From assembly GCA_964444865.1 (NCBI GenBank), contig CAYUJE010000038.1, positions 1 to 27,203 on the forward strand: a DNA stretch of 27,203 nucleotides. Direction: 5' to 3'. The notes below the pieces were generated by a model. That model saw only the letters and a program-made list of their open reading frames with translations. It did not search any database and had not been told where the DNA came from. Shown here one piece after another: positions 23,368-27,203 of this stretch (position 1 is its first letter; the number at the start of each line of letters is the position of its first letter). Source of the DNA: SXOA01 sp964444865. Lineage in GTDB: Bacteria > Planctomycetota > Planctomycetia > Pirellulales > Pirellulaceae. Both the position numbers and the translations under genes were made by a program.

Positions 23368-24576
23368 CTACTTCTTCAGCCAATACTCCAAGAACGCCAG
23401 CTCAATCTCCAGCGCCTCTGGCGTTGGGACGTGTCCCTTGCGAGCAGTCATCGCCACGCGGTTTTTCTCACCAAGGATATTGTTGACGGCGATGAGGTGG
23501 TTGAGGGCTCGCCAGTTTTGCGGCGGGTCTTCGGTGCCGCCGGAATCGAGAACGGGGCGCGGGGCCATCAGCGCATGCAGGCTGACGAGGTCTTCCCCTT
23601 CGTCGATCAATTCCTTGTAGAGGCCGGTGCGCGGATTCTCCGCCGAGGGGATACCCGGCTTGCGCTGCTTTTTGCCGTCGTAACCCAGATACCAAGGTTC
23701 CCAGTAGTTGACGTTGCCATTCTTCTCATTGAACACGATGCCGGGATCCGACCAGACGGCACAGGCCCATTTGTCGTAGAGGCAGGAGGCGAACATCGAC
23801 CATTTGCCGCCGTAGGAGAGGCCGATGATACCGATGCGGTCCTTGTCCACCTCCGGCATTTGTGCCAGGGCCGTGTGGCAATTGGCGGAGACGTAGGCCA
23901 GGAGTGTGAGGGGCTGGCGGTGCTGTTCCTTGCCGGCGTCGGTGAGCAACTCGCGCGTGTCGCCGCCGATTTTCTCGAAGGAACCCGGTGTGCCGATGGA
24001 GAGCGTGACAAAACCCCGTTTGACGAGTTGCAAGCCGTAGTCGTGCGTGCCGCGGCCACTCTTTCCTTCTCCGATGCTGGTGATCGACTCATAAAACGGG
24101 ACAAAGACAGCGGGGAACGGCCCCTTGCCGTTTGGTATCAGCAAATACCCGTTCGCGATCTTGCCGTCCGCCGAAACTTGCACCTGGACGTGTTTCTGCG
24201 TGTAGCCCTCTTTCTCGTGCGTATCGAGGACCTTGACCTTCGGCTGCTCCAAAAGGGGTGGCCAGGCACCAAGCCGTTTGTGCCACAGGTCAGAGATTTC
24301 TTTCCGACGTTTGGCCCAGTCTTCAGCTGTCTTCACCTCGCTGCCGTCGTTGAACTTCAGCGGTGAGCGGTAGGGGCCGAAGTCTTTCGCAAACTCGGCG
24401 GGGGGCTGGAAGTATTTTTCGATCTTCGGCCAGGCGGAGTCGTCGGCAATGGCGTTGCCAAAAAGAGTTTGCATCGCCGCCAGGCACACTAGCCCGACGT
24501 GCAAGCGAGGGAGAAACGTCCAACCCTCGCTTGCGCGTCGGGCTAGTGAGGAATTTGTCGTCGGTGCGCTAGACAT
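23368..24576 (-). CDS. Secreted alpha/beta hydrolase, acetyl xylan esterase-like
   Basis: A 402-residue protein of the dienelactone-hydrolase/acetyl-xylan-esterase type. The nucleophile elbow is GLSYGG with Ser254; a later His382 (KGHVPT) and an acidic residue in LDSGGTEDPP near 350 would complete the triad. Other marks are YLLIPNGKGPFPAVF and MAPRPVLDSGG. A hydrophobic stretch at ~25-44 ends NAIA, then DD, a likely signal peptidase site, so it is exported. The n-region is unusual: residues 10-30, including LARRASEG, are encoded by a 25-bp-arm palindrome (24487-24548). Start ATG 24576 lies ten bases after the upstream dehydrogenase stop, with AAGGA seven bases upstream; the frame is open to 24612. 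It may act on acylated carbohydrates together with the Gfo/Idh/MocA enzyme. Confidence 0.8.
   Translation of the reverse strand: MSSAPTTNSSLARRASEGWTFLPRLHVGLVCLAAMQTLFGNAIADDSAWPKIEKYFQPPAEFAKDFGPYRSPLKFNDGSEVKTAEDWAKRRKEISDLWHKRLGAWPPLLEQPKVKVLDTHEKEGYTQKHVQVQVSADGKIANGYLLIPNGKGPFPAVFVPFYESITSIGEGKSGRGTHDYGLQLVKRGFVTLSIGTPGSFEKIGGDTRELLTDAGKEQHRQPLTLLAYVSANCHTALAQMPEVDKDRIGIIGLSYGGKWSMFASCLYDKWACAVWSDPGIVFNEKNGNVNYWEPWYLGYDGKKQRKPGIPSAENPRTGLYKELIDEGEDLVSLHALMAPRPVLDSGGTEDPPQNWRALNHLIAVNNILGEKNRVAMTARKGHVPTPEALEIELAFLEYWLKK
24487..24548. repeat. 25-bp-arm palindrome (LARRASEG-type element) inside the hydrolase leader
   Basis: The arm at 24487-24511 (CACTAGCCCGACGTGCAAGC then GAGGG) and the arm at 24524-24548 are reverse complements with a single mismatch, around a 12-base loop. 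On the minus strand the right arm encodes SLARRASEG. I recall this residue string as recurrent in Gemmata protein sequences, consistent with a dispersed element. Confidence 0.85.
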
Positions 24577-24586
24577 ACATGATTCC

Positions 24587-25690
24587 TTACAGTGAAATTT
24601 TCTTCCCATCATTTCTCGCCGATTCCAAACAGGCGTTCACCACCTTTTGCGTCGAGAGGGCGATTGTCTCCCACTGCGGCTCCAGGCGGCCGGAAAGGAC
24701 GATGCGGCTGAAGTTGCGGAAGAGGCCGGTTTCCTGGGCGGTCGGGTGATTGTTGCTGTATTCCGGCGAAGCAATCCGCTCCGTCCGACGCGGCATGTTA
24801 TAGGTGCAGCCGCTCCGGTCGAGGTTGGAAACCACCAGTTCAAACGCCGCCTCGCAGCCGAAGGAGGAGAGGACGAAGTCGTCGATGTGCAGATACCCTT
24901 CGGAGCCGCTGATGTTGGCCCACTGCTGAATCTGCGTTACGAACGAGCAGTAGTAGCTGGCGGAGACGCCGCCGGGAAACCACAGCTCGGCGGAAAACTC
25001 CAGCGGCACGTCGTCGCTGCTGTCCGGCCGTTTGCCGGCAGTGAGAATCCGCCCGGTCACATGCGTCGGCATCTGATAGTTCATCGCCCACAGTGTGAAG
25101 CGGGTGTTGTACCAACCCAAATCGCCGAGCGCCCCGAGCGGCTCCAAGTCGCTGGAGGCCCGAATGTTGCTGGCCATGAAGTCGGGCGGGGCCAAAAAGC
25201 TGAAGTGCGAGACAATCCGCTTGATCGGGCCTACCTTGCCCGACTCATCCAGTGCCCGCCGCATCAGCGGTAGCCGGTCGCTGTGCATGAACATTACGCC
25301 GTCCATGAACTGGACCTTATTTTTGCGGCAGGCAGCCAGCATTTCTTCGAGTTCGGCCACGGTAGGGGCACACGGCTTCTCGCACAGAATATGCTTGCCG
25401 GCATTGGCCGCCTTGATCACCCATTCCTTGCGAATGCCCGTCGGCAGCGGGATGTAGACCGCGTCAATGTCCTTCCTGGCCAGCAGTTCCTCATAGGTGC
25501 AGGCCTCCGGCATCTGCGGATGCGGAGCCACGAGCTGGCACTCGCGAATATATTCCTCCGCCCGCGGCTTACTGCGGCTGGCAACGGCCACCAGCGTGGC
25601 GTTTTCCGCGTGGCGAATCGAATCCCAATTTTTCCGAGCAATACCAGCCGCGCCGAGAATCCCCCAGCGGCAAAGTTTTTCAGTGGTCAT
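24587..25690 (-). CDS. Gfo/Idh/MocA family oxidoreductase
   Basis: A 367-residue NAD(P)-dependent dehydrogenase, the family acting on sugars, inositols and sugar derivatives. The N-terminal Rossmann part has GILGAAGIA (10-18), then VAVASRSKPRAEEY, AVYIPLPT (78-85), and the family mark AGKHILCEKP (97-106) with the catalytic-region Lys105. The C-terminal part is an open beta-sheet (GALGDLGWYNTRF, SGSEGYLHIDDF). No export signal is seen, unlike many planctomycete paralogues. ATG 25690 follows GGAGAC; the frame is open upstream to 25831 but those residues are encoded by repeats. It is first in a tight run with the secreted hydrolase. The likely substrate is a modified sugar, not identified. Confidence 0.9.
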   Translation of the reverse strand: MTTEKLCRWGILGAAGIARKNWDSIRHAENATLVAVASRSKPRAEEYIRECQLVAPHPQMPEACTYEELLARKDIDAVYIPLPTGIRKEWVIKAANAGKHILCEKPCAPTVAELEEMLAACRKNKVQFMDGVMFMHSDRLPLMRRALDESGKVGPIKRIVSHFSFLAPPDFMASNIRASSDLEPLGALGDLGWYNTRFTLWAMNYQMPTHVTGRILTAGKRPDSSDDVPLEFSAELWFPGGVSASYYCSFVTQIQQWANISGSEGYLHIDDFVLSSFGCEAAFELVVSNLDRSGCTYNMPRRTERIASPEYSNNHPTAQETGLFRNFSRIVLSGRLEPQWETIALSTQKVVNACLESARNDGKKISL

Positions 25691-25727
25691 CGTTGTCTCC
25701 TTGTCCTGCGATTCTAGTGGTCCGTGG

Positions 25728-25746
25728 GGCAGGCTTCCAGCCTGCC
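25728..25746. repeat. Perfect 7-bp hairpin upstream of the Gfo/Idh/MocA gene
   Basis: GGCAGGC and GCCTGCC surround TTCCA. The unit lies 38 bases upstream of the minus-strand ATG and is directly followed by a second hairpin. The sequence looks like a dispersed palindromic repeat. Confidence 0.6.
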
Positions 25747-25749
25747 AAG

Positions 25750-25776
25750 TTGCCCGCTCACTCCGAGAGCGGGCAA
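25750..25776. repeat. Perfect 10-bp hairpin next to the preceding one
   Basis: TTGCCCGCTC (25750-25759) and GAGCGGGCAA (25767-25776) are perfect reverse complements around a 7-base loop. Together with the hairpin at 25728 it forms a double-palindrome block in the leader or promoter of the dehydrogenase operon. Confidence 0.65.
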
Positions 25777-25924
25777 GCTTTGGCCTCTCTATTCTGGGTG
25801 AGCATGATAACCGCGAATCACCCCCTCGCAAGTACGGTTGGATTCATCGATTCACGCCTCTCTGAAGCGGCGGACTTACGGCGACATGAATCACCGCAAG
25901 TCGTTGACCCCCAGTCACTTGGCT

Positions 25925-25983
25925 TGATTCACCGTGACGTAATCCTGATTCACAAGCGTCAAAAATGATGTTTTCTGATTCAC
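25925..25983 (+). repeat. Three spaced TGATTCAC direct repeats
   Basis: TGATTCAC occurs at 25925, 25946 and 25976, spaced 21 and 30 bases, near two and three helical turns. The shorter GATTCAC also occurs at 25849 and the related GAATCAC at 25815 and 25888. This pattern fits a series of binding sites for one regulator. Confidence 0.45.
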
Positions 25984-26132
25984 GAACAAATCCTCCTGTT
26001 ATAACCTATTTTTCAGGACTCATGACCGACAAAAATCGCCATCGCTCGCCCCTGCGGTCCAGAGATGCCAGCGCGCACCGCAGGTTCTCGCCAAACCCAA
26101 ATACTATACATTTGTGACTACGCGGTCAAGCC

Positions 26133-26153
26133 CAGGGTGAAATTATCACCCTG
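26133..26153. promoter_or_regulatory. Perfect 8-bp-arm palindrome upstream of the terminal gene cluster
   Basis: CAGGGTGA (26133-26140) and TCACCCTG (26146-26153) surround AATTA. It is 74 bases upstream of the promoter-like site and has an operator-like AT centre. A terminator is less likely because there is no gene running into it. Confidence 0.42.
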
Positions 26154-26226
26154 CATGTTTACCTCGCATATGGCCAAATCGTCCTCTAAACGGACCAGGT
26201 ATGCTCGATGCTAAAAGTGTAGGCTT

Positions 26227-26255
26227 TTGACGAACGAATTGGCGGTGGGTAACAT
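26227..26255 (+). promoter_or_regulatory. Candidate sigma-70-type promoter of the terminal small genes
   Basis: TTGACG (26227-26232) and TAACAT (26250-26255) are 17 bases apart. Transcription would start near 26262, 36 bases before the GTG at 26298. Confidence 0.48.
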
Positions 26256-26297
26256 GTAGGCAGATTCTGCATAAACATGATTTGGACGGAGGTTACT

Positions 26298-26630
26298 GTG
26301 AGTTGGAAAGTATTCTTTGCAGACTATTGCGAGGACAAAATCCTAGAGTCCAAAGATGCCCGCGCGGCTGCGATGGAGGAGATTCTGCACAGCATGGATT
26401 GCGTGCTGCACACGCCGGGTAACTTTATTGGTGTCATCGATGGGGGTGGCGTCACCCTTCAGTTCATGGTGAACGACGATGGTACTATCCAAATTGATAT
26501 TCCTGCCCCGCGACAACGTGGCTCGTATGTGAAGACAGGCAAACTCGCAGAGTGTCTCGATCTCCTGAGGAATATCGGCAGTAACATCAATGTCGAGAAC
26601 ATTGCCGGACTAGCGTTTCAGCCGTGGTGA
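26298..26630 (+). CDS. Small protein of unknown function
   Basis: A 110-residue acidic, soluble protein with no signal peptide and no motif I recognise. The alternation (FIGVIDGGGVTLQFMV, then TIQIDIPAP) suggests a small alpha/beta fold. GTG 26298 is chosen over the in-frame ATG 26277 because GGAGG lies five bases before it, and a promoter-like site is properly placed. Its stop TGA overlaps a GTG that could start the next ORF. The size and the low-GC leader resemble immunity-type or accessory proteins, but this is only a resemblance. Confidence 0.6.
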   Translation: MSWKVFFADYCEDKILESKDARAAAMEEILHSMDCVLHTPGNFIGVIDGGGVTLQFMVNDDGTIQIDIPAPRQRGSYVKTGKLAECLDLLRNIGSNINVENIAGLAFQPW

Positions 26631-26818
26631 CCGCCATAGCGGACCTCGGGACCAGGGGTTTTCACAAGGGAACCCAGTTGGCGGACACCCCCTGGGCTTT
26701 AAGTCATGAAGAGTCACGAATCTTCGTTGCCCTACGGAAACTTTTTGGCGACGGCGGTTATTCTTTGACTTCTGCCGTTCACTCCATTAGCTTATCCAGC
26801 GGTGAGGTAAGTGAATGA
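26627..26818 (+). CDS. Possible small coupled ORF of unknown function
   Basis: 63 codons with no recognisable motif. Support comes only from layout: GTG 26627 overlaps the upstream stop (GTGA), and its own TGA overlaps the next ATG (ATGA at 26815). Double stop/start overlaps are typical of translationally coupled genes. No Shine-Dalgarno is seen, and the composition is unremarkable, so it may be spurious. Confidence 0.35.
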   Translation: MTAIADLGTRGFHKGTQLADTPWALSHEESRIFVALRKLFGDGGYSLTSAVHSISLSSGEVSE

Positions 26819-27203
26819 CCGTAGCAGTGAATACCCGCAGCAACCGATCCCTCCTTATCGCAAGCTTGGCACTCTGTGCGGGCATGGCTGGATGCATGCG
26901 GAGCGAGGGAGGGCTTCCCGTGAAACAGGACCGATTCGTCAAATTCACTTCACACCTCGGCAACTCGTTCGTTGCACCCTCCAGTGGACCGCGACTGATA
27001 AAGGTGACACATTTTCGCTGAAGTCGCCTGACGGCCATGCCGTTATCACCACGACCGTTTACACCTCGGAGGGGAGCGGCTCGCTCGACGAATTTCGAGA
27101 GATAATGACCGCGGGACTGTTGCCGGATGGGGCCAGTCGGTGGCAGGATTCGAAATGGACCACAATCAAGCTGGGGGACGTCGATGCTCATACACGGGAG
27201 CTA
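26815..27203 (+). pseudogene. Lipoprotein-like gene, probably frameshifted, cut by the window end
   Basis: ATG 26815 starts an N terminus with basic residues, a hydrophobic stretch and Cys in AGMAGC, a plausible lipobox. GAGGT lies upstream. The frame continues as DRFVKFTSHLGNSFVAPSS and then ends at 27021 in a poor-looking tail. From about 26985 another frame (-1) is open to the window end and reads WTATDKGDTFSLKSPDG, VYTSEGSGSLDEF and on, clearly protein-like. Joining them near 26980-26985 gives one continuous lipoprotein. A one-base deletion or a sequencing error best explains it; no slippery heptamer is apparent. The function is unknown, and the C terminus lies outside the window. Confidence 0.55.

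Larger units (their letters stand above)
25777..26297. other. Long AT-richer intergenic region
   Basis: No gene is seen on either strand. The stretch, especially 25960-26300, is visibly poorer in GC than its surroundings. It holds a series of TGATTCAC direct repeats, a perfect palindrome, and a promoter-like site for the following gene, each listed separately. Confidence 0.6.

Noticed and set aside
25691..25831. N-terminal extension of the Gfo/Idh/MocA protein
   Set aside because: The 47 added residues are encoded by the double palindrome and have no family similarity; ATG 25690 is in place with a GGAGAC site.

Overview
The window looks like chromosomal DNA of a planctomycete, most likely of the Gemmataceae. 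The basis is gene content: a DUF1501 protein and a DUF3500 protein with Tat leaders, a secreted DUF1080 protein, a BatA/VWA membrane pair, a Gfo/Idh/MocA dehydrogenase next to a secreted esterase-like hydrolase, and zinc-ribbon proteins. Coding DNA is GC-rich, and short palindromic elements are scattered between genes and sometimes absorbed into coding ends, one of them encoding the residues LARRASEG. I saw no tRNA, rRNA, CRISPR array, transposase or integrase.

Layout. 1-4206: an AT-richer leader with a promoter-like site, then a tandem pair of P-loop NTPases, a KAP-type protein and a NACHT protein ending in six near-identical 69-bp leucine-rich repeats. This is the best candidate for an undescribed, possibly anti-phage, system. 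4344-9883 (minus): a WecG/TagA/CpsF glycosyltransferase followed by BatA-like and VWA/amidotransferase-like membrane proteins. 10156-11852 (plus): PlsC and CdsA, consecutive steps of phospholipid synthesis (lysophosphatidate to phosphatidate to CDP-diacylglycerol). 11845-13727 (minus): PurM, an intrinsic terminator, and an SGNH hydrolase. 13932-18232 (plus): three exported proteins (unknown beta-rich protein, DUF3500, and a triple RidA-like plus DUF1080 fusion).

18541-21414: a plus-strand zinc-ribbon gene converges on a minus-strand pair, multi-zinc-ribbon protein then DUF1501. 21675-22727 (plus): a malate/L-lactate dehydrogenase-family oxidoreductase. 22741-25690 (minus): a tight four-gene run of Gfo/Idh/MocA dehydrogenase, secreted hydrolase, 98-residue helical protein, and a Cys/His-rich gene interrupted by an in-frame TAG. 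25691-26297 is a long AT-richer intergenic stretch with palindromes, short direct repeats and a promoter-like site. 26298-27203 (plus): two small unknown ORFs overlapping end to end, then a lipoprotein-like gene that appears frameshifted and runs off the window.

Promoter-like sites with a 17-bp spacer were found by eye upstream of the KAP, DUF3500, plus-strand zinc-ribbon and terminal genes. All functional calls rest on motif recognition without database searches.
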